Positions 31,785 to 42,736 of a stretch of 64,000 nucleotides of DNA are shown here, one piece after another (the first letter of the stretch is position 1; every line of letters starts with the position of its first letter). This stretch comes from Deuterostichococcus epilithicus (lineage: Eukaryota; Chlorophyta; Trebouxiophyceae; Prasiolales; Stichococcaceae). The stretch is taken from the NCBI GenBank assembly GCA_033439295.1, contig JAVTLE010000017.1, forward strand, positions 124,001 through 188,000, in the 5' to 3' direction. The notes beneath the pieces were generated by a model. It was not told where the DNA came from and did no database searches. It worked only from the letters and a program-made list of their open reading frames with translations. A program made the position numbers and the translations under genes.

Positions 31785-33463
31785 ATGCCGGACCTCATCA
31801 ATCCTACGCCTGTGGTCTATGACCGCAAGGCCACGCCCGGCAGACCGGTGAGTGGGCCTTGCACATATCTCCTGAACTCACAGCACATTCATAAGCCTCC
31901 AGTGGCAGTCTGGCCTCAGCAGATGCTCTTCTTGCGGCGTATGTATGCAGGCGGATCACCGTCAGCAACACCACAGCCTGCTGTTGCTTTTTCCCCGTTC
32001 ATACCGCATCCAGCAGCTCCGATATCATCGGGCATGCAAGCATAAAGCGCGTTGCGCAGCCTCTCAGTGCCGCACCCTGCGACGCGGGTGTCCACCTGCT
32101 GCGCCTCGCAGGCACGCGCAGAGTGCACGGATGAGGACGCCCGGGAGTCGATCGATGCGTTGGAGATCTTCGAGGTGAGCCGCCGCAGTCGCGGCCAGCT
32201 GTCATCTGCACGCTCCTGTGGGTTCGAGCCGCCAGGGTGCGAGCGCGTTGTAGCGCTCGACAGCGGCAGGATGGGGGCCGGGGCCCCGACACCGCAGCGG
32301 CCTCTGCCTGAGCTGTGCACTCGAGAAGCTCTAGAGATGCCGGTGACCTCAATGGCAGATGTATGTCTGCCAGTTCTTGCAATGTCTATGTTCCGTGGAG
32401 GCCGCTCCTGCCACAACCTGGTTCCGTCAGACACCGCCGGCAGCCCGCAGTGCAGCCAGCACCAGCGGCAGCTCGTTGTCGCCACTAGGCTCCGACAGGA
32501 GCTTGCTGCACCCCCATTCAGAGGGCGCAACAACTTATTGCCCCATCCTGCATCGTGCGAGGTCGAAGCACATGCACACCCTGGTGACGGCAGCGGCACA
32601 TCCTGGAGCCCGTGCGTGACGTTCTACCCTAACAAACAGATGTGAAACTGTGCAGCACATACGCGACATCCAGGATCCGGAGCATCCGTACACCCTGGAG
32701 CAGCTCAACGTGGTGACCGCCGACCTGGTGTCCGTGCAGGATACATCCGGCGGCGTGCAGTGCGTTTCTCGACTCCCTGTTGCAGTCCTGTTGAATGCAC
32801 AGGGGCTGCAGCAGCCTCTGCGTCAGGACTAACCCTCAACCCCGTCTCGGCATGTTGGCCGCTCTGATTGCAGCCCAGTTCACCCCAGCGGCGGTCGGAG
32901 CGGGTGCCAGCAGCTTGGTGCATATTGCCCGTGGCTTCCAGCCGCAGGTGCCCCGGTCAAGAGTTGCAGGCAGTAGCAAGGGTTTCTGGCCTCGAAGCAG
33001 GGGTCCAACAGCAGGGTGAAGCCGCTACATGATGTGATCAAATGCTGCGACTTGCGGACGTGCGGTGCGTGCAGGGTACAGTTCACTCCAACGGTGCAGC
33101 ACTGCAGCATGGCGACGCTCATAGGGCTGTGCATCCGCGTCAAGCTCCTGCGGACGCTGCCGCCGCGCTTCAAGGTGAGCCCTCCGCTCTGCCTGCAGGG
33201 AGCAGTTGCCGTCAGCCTGGGGACCATATCAGCAGCACGGCTCCCATCCAGACTTAGAGCAAGCCCACATGCAATCATTGGTTCCACCAAATCGTCTGCT
33301 GCCCCTGCAGGTGGACATCGCGGTCAGCCCGGGCGGCCACGCCAGCGAGGCGGCCGTCAACAAGCAGCTGAACGACAAGGAGCGCGTCGCAGCGGCACTG
33401 GAGAACCCTAACCTGGCGGGCATGGTGGACCGCTGCCTGGCGGGCACCGCGTCGCCCATGTGA
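31785..33463 (+). CDS. AE7: MIP18-family cytosolic Fe-S cluster assembly protein (AE7/CIAO2B type)
   Basis: Five exons with exact phase agreement, 31785-31847, 32112-32174, 32656-32759, 33075-33174 and 33311-33463, give 160 residues, the normal family length. Family blocks are in order: [62 protein letters not shown] with the conserved reactive Cys, [14 protein letters not shown], and [20 protein letters not shown] near the end. This protein acts in the CIA targeting complex with MMS19 and CIAO1, delivering Fe-S clusters to cytosolic and nuclear enzymes such as DNA polymerases and helicases. All donors are GT and acceptors CAG. Introns 3 and 4 and the 3' flank hold decayed copies of exon 4 and exon 5 edges. 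The gene looks intact. Confidence 0.95.
32862..33240 (+). repeat. Decayed copies of AE7-like exon 4 and exon 5 starts
   Basis: Near 32870 the intron has TGCAGCCCAGTTCACCCCAG, matching the start of exon 4 at 33071 (TGCAGGGTACAGTTCACTCC). Near 33193 CTGCAGGGAGCAGTTGCCG, followed by TCAGCC, matches the start of exon 5 at 33305. Both copies include the CAG acceptor and lie 110-200 bases upstream of the real exon. Confidence 0.6.
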
Positions 33464-33500
33464 TTGGGGCGGGACGTCGATGGCGGCAGGGAGGCGCAGC

Positions 33501-33569
33501 AGCGCTGAAATGCAAAACCCTGACCTGGTGGGCATGGCGGACTGCTGGCTGGCCTGCACCGCATTGCCC
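33501..33569 (+). repeat. Decayed copy of the end of the last AE7-like exon, in the 3' flank
   Basis: This aligns with 33391-33458, 110 bases upstream. Over 54 ungapped bases starting at AACCCT there are 9 differences, three at each codon position, so the copy has drifted as noncoding DNA. It still reads QNPDLVGMADCWLACTALPG beside the real [20 protein letters not shown]. Confidence 0.8.
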
Positions 33570-34305
33570 GGCTTTGACGGAACCTGCAGCTATGTTTGAC
33601 GGCAGCGGTGACGGGCCGCTCATGACACCGGTCTGAGATGTCTGCTATTCGTAGTGTGGCGCAGCAACACGTTTTTGCCAGCGAGGCGATCAGACTGGGG
33701 TCGAGCAGATTGGGGTCCTTCTCATCATGACGCACTGGAAGTTGCACAGGACCTTTCTCGAAATTCTGCATCGGCGCTCCTTTTCAGTTCTCATGGGCGC
33801 GTGGCTGATGATGCGATGTGACTGGGCGGGCGCGGCTGCATGAAGCTGCGGCTTCATGGCAACATCTGGCGGTTGTAGAGCTTCGAGAAGGCGAGTCACA
33901 CTGCTCGTAATGGAAGAACAGCGCTACCTAGGGGATCGACGCAACTGAAAGATCAGCGACCATCTATGAGAAACAAAACATTGCTGCACAAAGTGTCTTC
34001 ACATTTCCTTTGAACAAAGCTCCCCACTCCAAAACACTCCGCCATCACGGTTGCCCTCCATTGTCCTTCCACTTCACTCACGGCCCCATCATGCCAGCGT
34101 TCGCTATCGAGCGCTGTGCCTTGAGTTGCAATGAACTGCTCTGCCAAGTGCAAGGCAGCAGGGAAATATGAGCGGACACTTGCCGCCCTCAAACCGACTG
34201 TTCAGGCCCGTTCGGCGGCTCTTGCTGCGCTGCAGTGCCGCAGGCGCCCTCCTTGCATGAGATCCAGATAGTCGTCCGCTCTGCAGCATAGATGGTAAAT
34301 GAAAT
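33570..34305. other. Convergent intergenic region
   Basis: This lies between the AE7-like gene (+) and the methyltransferase gene (-). It is AT-richer with frequent stops in all frames. No exon is seen. Confidence 0.45.
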
Positions 34306-34873
34306 TCACATCGACTGATCGCGGCGGACATCCCACATCGGCATGTACGGCTGCATACTGCAGCTGCACAGCCAGGCTGGTGCAAAGCCTGTAAGCATGC
34401 TAGAATTTGACATGTGCAGCAACACCATCGTGGGCAGTGTAAGCATGGCGTGAACCGTGCTGCAGCACAGTGCTACGATGGGGACATGATGATGTACATG
34501 AAGCATGAACAATGGAGGCCGCGCGGTCACCCCCAGTGGTCTGCATGGAGTCGTCGAACCGCGGCCAGTGCCCTGGAACAATCTTGAACGCCCTGGTGTA
34601 GCGCTTGCGCTCTGCGTAGCTAGCGGTATATGCTTGATCAGCGCACGCAGCGGACAAGCCTCTGGCAGGCGGTGCAGGCTCACATGCGTGATGGCTGCTG
34701 ATGCAGAGGGACACTCAGTCAGGCCGGGGGTCCATGCATGCACACCTGAGTTGTCCAACACCAAGATGCCCCCCTGCACCAATGAGTTTGAATTGAACCA
34801 CCTCGTGTGCATTTGCTTGGTTTCGAACCAAGCGGGATTTGCATTGATTCTCATGTCTTCCCTGTCGTCATCA

Positions 34874-34904
<31 letters not shown>

Positions 34905-37011
34905 ACGATGCGCAGGCAGACCAGTCTGCCAGAGTGATGACGTCTCAAAGTGCAGTCAACCCTGACCGTCTCAGCCAGCTCCCCCAATGTGCATGCTGCT
35001 GCTGCTCCGGCGAGCAACCCACCTCGGGCTTCAGCAGCGACAGGGCACGTTCGACGCAGGCCACGCGCGACCTGCCGTCGACAACAACGTAGTCGAACGC
35101 GCCCTCCTTACCCGAAAGAAAGTCGGCTGCCACATACTCCCTGCGTGGTAAGGGTGACAGGGGCGTGATGCGAAATCGGGGCAAACCCTCAGCACCATTA
35201 GGAATCTGCCCTGGGCAGTGGAGTCAGAGGCAGCCCGCTCCGCCCGGCAGAGAACTCGACCGCCACACTCCCCGCGCGACAAGCGCTCCGCCTGCCAGGC
35301 CCGCCTGCGAGCCGGTTCGCAGCCGGCTGCGGCGCTGCATGACGAAGCTCGGTGCCTGGCTGCTGCGCTGCGACCTGCTCACTGCCTGAGTCCTGCGAGG
35401 TTCCTCTGGTGCAGGGCTGTCGGAAGCGGCGGCGGCCAGACGTCGAGAGGCATCAGCAGCAGCAGTCCCCCTTGATGGCCTCTCTTGTTTTCCTGTTCCG
35501 CACCCGAAGCTGCCGGGGTCGTTGTGCTCGTTGACGCCCCCCGCCGGCGGCCCGCGGGGCACCGCATGTGGCTCCCAGTGCCGCTGCAAATAGTCTGCCC
35601 CGAACATCTTCTCCAAGGACGACCGCACCTGCAGCGGGAAGCGGCACACCTATAAATGATGCAGCAGCAGGTTTGAATGTGCAGATGCTGGACAGGTGCG
35701 GAGGAGCTCGGGTCCCGGGCACCACCGCAGAGGCGCTGGAGCGGGGCCCGGTCGCATGCAGAGCGGCACTCGGCAAGCGTCGAGCGCAGCGGTGCGGAGA
35801 CGAAGGTGCAGCGACAAGAGGGCCGGCGCAGCATGCAGCCGATGCATTGTTGGGATGGGATTGCGAGTCGCACTCGATTGAATGAAGCCTGCATGATTTC
35901 GTATGAAGGTCACCGTTCACAACCCTGTGGCGAAACGTACCTCTGGCACCCAGCCGCCGTCGTGCTCGATCGACGTCAGCCGCCCCACGCGCATCAGGTT
36001 CCACTGGGAAGAGGAGCCGGATCCCCACTCCAGGGCCTCCATGCCTGCGGCGCACGGGATGTTGCATCGTGGCGGGCACACGCATCGCGATGTGCAGGCG
36101 GTGCGCTGCGGGTGCGCATCAGGGAACGCGTGCAAGCAGAAGCCGCACTGAAAGAGGCTTCGAACCTCACACTGCTCGCCAACAGGAACAGCGGCACGTT
36201 GGCACCGGCTTGTGGGTAAAGGTGCAGAGACACAAACCCTTGCGCAGATCCACTTGCTCACCGGTGTCCAGCAGCTGGTCCAACATGATGATGGCGTAGC
36301 GCGACATCCACGGCTCGCAGGTGTTGCCCACGTGCACGGGAACGCCCTGTTGTTGCGGGCGCTGCCCAATGCCGCGTGCCGATGGGCATCGGGTCATTGT
36401 GAACACCTGCAGCGCGCAGGCTTGAGGTGATTGACCTTTTGCCAGGACGGCAACTCAAGCGTGCTGCATGCAGCCTGCCGCTGGACCCTTGTTCGGCTGG
36501 GACATGGTTGCAGCAGATTCAAAGACAACAGCGGGCGGCTGGCACCCACATGCAAATGAGGAAGGCAAGGGAAGCAGGACCAGCGGAGGGGGCACCAGCG
36601 GCATCGGCGCACCTCGTTCGCACCGAACTCCCGCAGGCGGGCCACATGCTCCTCGGCCCACCGGAAGCGATCAAACATGTCCGCAGCGCCAGCGGCTGCT
36701 TTGGTGTCTGTGGTGGTGGCCGCCGGTGTGCTTGCGGGCGCATCGGCTGCACGAGAGGGATGCGGTTGGCAGCCAGGTCAACAGAGGGTCCGAATGGGTA
36801 GCAGGCGTCTGCAGCTGTGTCTGACAGCAGTCTGCACCTAAATCCTCCTGGCCTTGCGGCAGGCCGGCGCCCCTTTCCAATGCTGCCAAGCGCGCTTCAT
36901 GCCGGGAGTTGGTGATGCTGCCTGCAAATAGCAGCACGACCGCGACGGCCACGAATGGTATGGCCTTTGATAGGAGCTCCAGCCTGCAGATACGATTACA
37001 ATGCTCAGTCA
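34306..37011 (-). CDS. Class I SAM-dependent methyltransferase with N-terminal membrane anchor
   Basis: Exons recognised on the minus strand are: about 37011-36845 (anchor AIPFVAVAVVLLFAGSI); about 36690-36613 (FDRFRWAEEHVARLREFG); about 36360-36262 (NTCEPWMSRYAIIMLDQLL); 36044-35941 (ALEWGSGSSSQWN, LTSIEHDGGW, the SAM-binding motif I region); 35628 to about 35520 (MFGADYLQRHWEP); 35140-35023 (FDYVVVDGRSRVACVERAL); 34773-34746 (a 28-nt exon, GGILVLDNS); about 34622-34545 (ERKRYTRAFKIVPGHWPRF); and a last exon ending MWDVRRDQSM, TGA at 34308-34306. The motif set (WGSG..S, SxEH, D-x-VDGR, GG.L.LDN) fits a class I fold acting on small molecules or glycans; the substrate is unknown. The anchor suggests an endomembrane location. 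The start at 37011 is the best ATG before the anchor but is not certain. Confidence 0.7.
34875..34904. repeat. (TGC)10 trinucleotide repeat in an intron
   Basis: There are ten perfect TGC units, in the intron between the VDGR exon and the 28-nt exon of the methyltransferase gene, close to a second short TGCTGC run at 34993-35006. Confidence 0.9.
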
Positions 37012-38019
37012 TGAAGGGACGGTGAACACCAAGTTCCTCGTGTAACTCCTGGAAGAGGCAGCTGAGTGCCGCAAGTATGCCCAGATCGCCTGTCCAGCAC
37101 AAATTCCACATCTCTTACTGGACTGCAACACGCCTGAACAAGCACTCGAAGAAGCGGTTGCCAGGACTAGTTCCTGGGCACCGAAAGAACGTGTCCGCAA
37201 CATTGGTGGTTCGATGGCTTTTTGTAGAAGGCTCCAGCAAGGCTCACCAAGGAGTAAGAGGAGGCGGTTTCATGCGATCATCGACGAGCAATCAACAAGA
37301 TGACACAAAGCCCCCTCTTCTGCACCTCGCCCTTGAGTCGGATAGCGCCGGCTGGTCAGTCAGGTCCCTGCGATATGACAGTCTCCAGCACCAAGCAGCC
37401 AGCCAAACACAATCGCGTGTCCTCAGCGGCTGTCGTGACCTTGATGTGAGGGGGAAAAAGCCCGTACATCCGCGGTACCGTACATCCAAACTCAGGGTCG
37501 GGGGAAGTTCGAGATTCCGTTTGCTATGACACATGTCATTCACTCTTGCCGCTGCGCTGTTGCGGCCGCTGCGGCCGTCCGCGGCTCGGCTACTGTCCCC
37601 GCAACTAAGGAAACGAGAACCAAAGTGCGAGCGGGTGGAATGCACTCAGGCGGGGTCGGTCAAGCGTGTGCACAGTCGCGAAAAAGCACCTGACTTGAGG
37701 GGCTGGGCTGACCGGAGAGGCGCCAAGTGCGCGAAGGGCGACAGCTGCAGGAGGGCACTGTCAACAGGCGGGGCACACAGCGAACTGACTTCAGCAGGGC
37801 AGTATGCTATGCCTAACGGCCCCCTTAAAACTACACTTTTATGACTGTCAGGGCATACCTCCAGGCAGCGGGGGTGCAGGTACGTACGAGGCTGCAGGTT
37901 GCGGCTGGTCAAGCGAGGGCTGGAATGCAGCACGAAGGTAGTGCGGTAGCTGTGGACTGTCAAAGTTACCTGTATGACACCAGGCAACCACGGTCAGGGG
38001 CCCTCTAGAGGGCTAGGGG
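37012..38019. other. Intergenic region, no gene supported
   Basis: A plus-strand frame at 37533 begins MSFTLAAALLRPLRPSAARL, which resembles an organelle targeting peptide. It is followed by composition unlike the other proteins here and no splice partner was found. The upstream region of the methyltransferase gene is at the left. Confidence 0.35.
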
Positions 38020-38290
38020 GCACCCGACCGTGTCGCCAGACGCCGTACTTGAAGGCCGCCGCGACCGCCACGTGGAGTAGCGTCCGCGGCTCGGCCTCGA
38101 CGGTGGAGCCGTCCGCGGCTCGGCCTCGACGGTGGAGACCACCGCACGGGCAATGGTGCACTGCACGCCGCAGTGGTACTCGAATCCTGGACGGTTTCTC
38201 ACCTCGCCGCAAGCACACAACTCACCGAGCTGGGGCGGGCCTGGACCGGGCGGTCGGACGGTTGCCAGCGGCATTGGCGCTGATCACACG
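38020..38290 (-). CDS. Exon of an unrecognised protein, disrupted by a 29-bp tandem duplication
   Basis: On the minus strand the sequence reads YHCGVQCTIARAVVSTVEAE, then, past the duplicated 29 bases, LLHVAVAAAFKYGVW. With a single unit the two halves are in one frame and look like ordinary conserved protein. With both units the frame shifts. The family is not recognised and neighbouring exons were not identified. Confidence 0.4.
38082..38138. repeat. Near-perfect 29-bp tandem duplication
   Basis: GTCCGCGGCTCGGCCTCGAC plus GGTGGAGCC (38082-38110) is followed at once by the same 28 bases (38111-38138) with only the last position differing. The lack of divergence implies a recent event or an assembly artefact. 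Confidence 0.9.
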
Positions 38291-40181
38291 ATGCCGCCTG
38301 CCGCGGCCCCTGCCGCTGGCGCATCAGAATCCGGCTGATCTAGCTGGCTGCCGGGCAGTGCAGCAGCCCCCGCCGCAACAGTGCCGCCACCGTTTTGTGT
38401 CGCTGCCGCTGGCGGGACTATGGCTGCCGCTGGCTGGGCGCCGGTGCGCATCTGTCCCCCGGCCCACAAGACGCTGCAGGCCCGAGCGCGGGAGTAGCGA
38501 TTTGCTGCCGCTGCGCCGCGACCGGCATGGCTGCGACGCCGTCACTGGCGGCGCCTGAGGCAGGGCAGGAGCATGCTGCTGTGAAGCAGCTTCGCTTTTT
38601 CGCCGCTGGGCTGCCGCCGCGGTGTGCCGCCGCTCCGCCGTCGGCAGCCATTCCAGGACGAGGCGTCAAACGACCTCCTTGTCGTTGTGTTCGACTTTGA
38701 GTTGGTGCCACAGGTCATCCCACAGGTCAGCCAGCAGCTTTTGCATGGCAACCGCCGCTGCAGCGGCGCAGAAGCAGGCACAGCATCGTAAAAGTCGTCA
38801 AAATTCGACTCTGGCCTCTGCCGATAATTCACCGGCAGGATAACGAGGATGCTGAACAGCGACGTCAACAACGAGCGTCATCTGCCGCCGCCGCTGATCC
38901 TCTTTGCACAGCTCCTTCATTCAGACAAGTTGCTCCCACCCGCTTTGATCCTCGTACTCCTCTGCATCGTCCGAACTTGGGTGCGCAACCTCACAAAACC
39001 GGACTCTGGATGGATGATAGAAGGCCTCCAAGTAAGCGTCGTCTTTCAACATACATGGCGTTTCATTGGCGGGCAGCTGGGCGCCAGTCTAGACAAGAGG
39101 CCGCAGACGCGTTCTGGGACTGTTGCAGTTGCCGGTCGGGCGAGGAGTCAAAGTGTGATACTCCCGAAGTGCGATTGTCCACATGCCAGCGGCCCGCCAG
39201 CAAAGGCCAGTACTCTTCACTAGCACAGTGCACCATTGCTGCATCAGCAGGCGGCGGCGCTGGCTGAGCCAGGCTCCGGCTCGTCAATACACGCATACCC
39301 ACATAGCTGCTGCCTCACAGTGCAGTGGTGGGCTTGAGCGCAGAAATGCAAACATGGAGCCGATCACAGTCACTCAAAGCTGCCTCTAGTGTGTATTCAT
39401 AAAGCAGCATCAGAGAGGAGCAGAAGCCGAAACATGCCAAACGTGTTGTCTATACCCTGGACCACTGCGCTAACATCCAGTCGCACGGTGCAGCCGCTGT
39501 GAGGCCCAGGGCAGTCCTGTGCTCGATGCCGTTTCCTGATACAGGTCATGAGCAGTGTCATCCCTCTCCCTCCCAGACACATGACCGCAATTTCAAACAG
39601 GAGAAAAACGGAGAAAGGCCCCCACCCGAGCCCCACCAGAAAGCGGGCTCCCTGGCACAGTTTCTGCCGGCGGGGGCGGCGGCGCAGCCAGAATGGCGCC
39701 TGGCCAAAAGTGACGGCTGCTGACAAGCAGCCACAACTGTTTTGGGCGATGCTGCCCCAGAGGCACTGCTGAGCACCACGTTTCCACGTCCCGATCCCAC
39801 ATCACGAATCAACGCCTGCTGCTGGTTTACACCCGCTGTCGGGGGCTCGAGGGCAGCGCCACTCCACTCCCAGCCACTGGCTGCCCCCTGGGCGGCCATC
39901 TGCGGCTGGGTCGCGGGACCGCACCCCTGGAGGGCTGCAGCCGCCGCCACCACGCGCCTCGCGCGGCACCGGCGGGAACCGCGGTTGTCGCTGACCGCCG
40001 TAGCCGCCACCAGAGCCCGGGGGTCGGACACATTTCCCGTGTTTGGGCGCCACGGCCACCGCTCGCGGCGGCCTCACACACCGGGAGCATCGCGGCACGG
40101 CGGCGCCGGAGCCGACCTTGCAGCCTCGGCGGATCAGTCTGCTCAACTGACCAGTCGGTCCTCCCCTCATGCGCCCCGTAG
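38291..40181. other. Unassigned region with possible minus-strand exons
   Basis: Around 38750-38690 the minus strand reads MQKLLADLWDDLWHQLKVEH, a plausible helix, before the frame is lost. A minus-strand frame from 40031 begins MSDPRALVAATAVSDNRG and is open for 157 codons but without recognisable motifs. The 39.0-39.5 kb part is AT-richer. Possible genes cannot be resolved further. Confidence 0.3.
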
Positions 40182-42619
40182 TCAGCCTCCGCGGCTGCCG
40201 CCGACGCCGGCCTCGCGCAGCATCGCACGCAGCTCCGCGTTCTCGGCCGCCAGCGCCGCCAGCCGCGCCGCCTGACAGGTGGGCGCGCTGCCTGCGGTCG
40301 CGGCGCGCGCCGCGAGCGCCGCTTCCTTGCTCGCCAGCACCGCCTGCGGTGACAGGCGTGGTGACTCTCAAGCGACGAAGGTGCATCTGGGAGACATGGG
40401 ACACTAAGACCGGATGACTAGCAGATTGGCGTGGCAGGTGCTGAGCACAAAGGTGCAGGCCGCGGACTGCTTTGGGCGCCGCCTGCGCAGCTGTAGCTCC
40501 TCTCGTCGATCCTTGCACAGGACGCAGGGCGCGGCGGCGGCGGCGGCAGCCAGCATGACGTACACATGATTTCAGATACATCTTATGTATCAAAGCGTGC
40601 CTGCAGGTGGGGCGCAGGGTCGCCGCGTGCGGAAGCCGCCAGCAGTTGGTCCGCCTCGGCGCGCAGCCGCGCGATGTCAGCGTCCCGCCCCGCCACCGCC
40701 CCCGCAGCTCCCTGCAGACAGCAACATCAAGTATTCGACTGTTAATTGTTGAGCATCGAACCTCTGTCGCATGTAACATCACATTGTCCGGCTGCACAGC
40801 TTGGAGCCGAGCTGAGACACACGGGGCCGCCGGCCCGTGCACTGATTGTAGCGGCGCACTTCACACCAGGGGACTTGTGCCACGAGGGAAAGCTCAGCCA
40901 CCACAGGGAGAATGGGGGGAAGAGCGGCCAAAAAGCGACCATTTCACTGATACATTTTCAAACGGAGAGCGGCCAGAGGGGCGCGCACTCGTTCCGCGAC
41001 GCGAGTGCCGCCACCTCGGACCGCAGCGCAGCCAGCTGCCGCAGCTGGGCGTCCATCTGGGAGACGCGCGCCTCCAGCGCCGCGCCGCGCTCCCGCTTGC
41101 GCTCCCTGGACCGGGGCGGAGCAAGGGTTTGAGGTTTTGCAGTTTGAGCAGAGGGGTGCCACGCCTGTGTGTGGGGGAGTATGGTGATTTTTGGGGACCT
41201 CTGTACGGCGCACTGCCGCCAGCTGCCCCCAGCTGCTGCAGCTGTGCATGTCGCTTTGCGAGCACTCGCAGCCGCGAGCCTCCAGAGCCAGGCCTCCAGG
41301 CCCGGGCTCCAGAGCTTGCGCTCCGCCGACCAGGTCAAACCAGCAAGAAGCATTTTACACGGCGAAAGCCATGCGGGCGCTGCCGGCTGCCAGCTGCGGC
41401 AGCCGTGCGCCCGTCTGGCTCGAGCTGAGCGCCTGCGGTGCCGCGCTGCGCTCCCTGCCGCAGGAGCGCACCCCACGTCCGCTGACCAGCAACGACGGTC
41501 ATGCACCAGTGCAGTACGTCTGGCTTGCACGCCGCAGGACGGTACCTCAAGCCACCCTGGGAGGTAGAGGACAGAAATGAGCGGTGTCGGCCATGAAACC
41601 GTGCTGCCGTTGCTTTATGGGAGCCGAGAGGTGGAACAGCACGCAGGATCTCAGAAACTCAGAACCTCAGGTTTAGCACCGGTACCGCTTCTGAGCCTCC
41701 TCGTTGAGGCTCTGCTGCCGCTCAGAGAGGGAAATTGAAGAGAAAAGAAAAAGCCGATCTCACCGGTACCGCTTCTGAGCCTCCTCGTTGAGGCTCTGCT
41801 GCCGCTTGGAGCGGAAAACCAACGAAAAAAACAAAAAAAAGCCTAAACTGCGATCTCACCGGTACCGCTTCTGCGCCTCCTTGTTGAGGCTCTGCTGCCG
41901 CTTGGAGCGGCCGCGGTCTCGGCCGCCGCCGCCGGCGGACNCGCCGGAGCCGCCCGGCGGCGTCGTGTCGCCGTCGCCGTCGCCCTCCTCCTCGGACGCC
42001 TCGCCGCTTCCAGGCTGCAGGAAGCAGCAGGACAGCTGGATGTAAGGAACGAGCTCACACACAACAAGTGACGGTCTAGTTTTTTTCCCAGTCTCTGTCG
42101 CCGTCGCCGTCCTCCTCGGACGCGTCGCCCTGCCAGGCTGCAGGAAGTAGCAGGACAGCTGGTTGGGGCAGGTGAGCGTGTGTGCCCGGGTCAGACACAG
42201 CAAACTGTATAAAATTCTTGACCAGGTCTTTCGACCAGTTTCAGTCGCTGTCGCCATCCTCCTCACTCGATCCGCCGCTGCCGGGCTGCCAGGTACACAC
42301 ATTGGCGCAGGGCGGCGTCCCGGCCGACTCAGATATGCAGCATTTAAGCACAGCTTTCTGCGTCTTCGAGTCGCCATCTCCAATTCTCACAGGCGCCGCT
42401 GCTGCCGGGCTGCGCAGCTGGAATGCCCGGAAGCAGGCCGGCGCCCCCACTCGGCTTGTCTGCCGCTTCAGATCTTGCACGCTTCTTTGGGGCAGGTTCA
42501 CCTGACAGACGCGCAGCCGCACCTGCAAAAGGTTGACGCACATGCAGGTCTGTGGCGGAATGAATCAAACGATGCATCCCTACAATAGGATGAGCAGTGT
42601 CGGAGCGGACGAGGGCCAT
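40182..42619 (-). CDS. bZIP transcription factor with Yap/Pap1-like basic region
   Basis: Exons are: 42619 (ATG) to about 42398, with a basic nuclear-localisation-like stretch PAPKKRARSE; 42014-41860; 41105-40989; 40711-40601; 40343-40182 (TGA). The basic region spans a splice site: SLNKEAQKRYR in one exon and ERKRERGAALEARVSQMDAQ in the next, giving N-X7-R and the NxxAQxxYR arrangement close to the NxxAQxxFR signature of Pap1/Yap factors. A leucine-type heptad region follows, then more helix (ADIARLRAEADQLL, LAALAAENAELRAML). The acidic stretch before the basic region is EASEEEGDGDGD, followed by Gly/Ser-rich sequence with an N at 41941. Exon 40711-40601 ends CAG|GCACGC, a GC donor. One phase between 40989 and 40711 does not match, so a small exon may be missing. 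The gene could be the 3' part of the upstream MBD-like gene. Confidence 0.75.
41679..41814 (-). repeat. Two tandem copies of the 3' edge of the bZIP basic-region exon
   Basis: The exon edge at 41860-41913 is copied at 41761-41814 (2 mismatches in about 52 bases) and again at 41679-41730. The first copy keeps the donor (GTGAG on the minus strand) and the coding meaning QSLNEEAQKRYR. The two copies share changes with each other, so one was made from the other. Confidence 0.85.
42090..42425 (-). repeat. Three tandem copies of the 5' edge of the bZIP basic-region exon
   Basis: The real acceptor and exon start lie at about 42017. Copies start near 42150, 42290 and 42415, about 130 bases apart. 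All share CAGCC(T/C)GG and a GAGGA..GGCGAC core. Similarity to the real exon falls with distance: the nearest keeps GCGTCCGAGGAGGA exactly, the farthest keeps little beyond CAGCCCGGCAGC and GATGGCGAC. The farthest copy overlaps the end of the preceding exon-like block. Confidence 0.75.
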
Positions 42620-42736
42620 GGCGGATGACTAGTGTTTCTTGCCGCGTCCCTGGCATGGGCATCGGGGGTTTCCCCAAATGCAGGCCGGCAGCTGCGCAAT
42701 GGGTGCTCCTCCAGCGGCGGGTGCCGCCTAGCAGGA

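Noticed and set aside
37533-37844. Plus-strand gene starting MSFTLAAALLRPLRPS
   Set aside because: The start resembles a targeting peptide, but the remaining 80 residues look random and no following exon was found.
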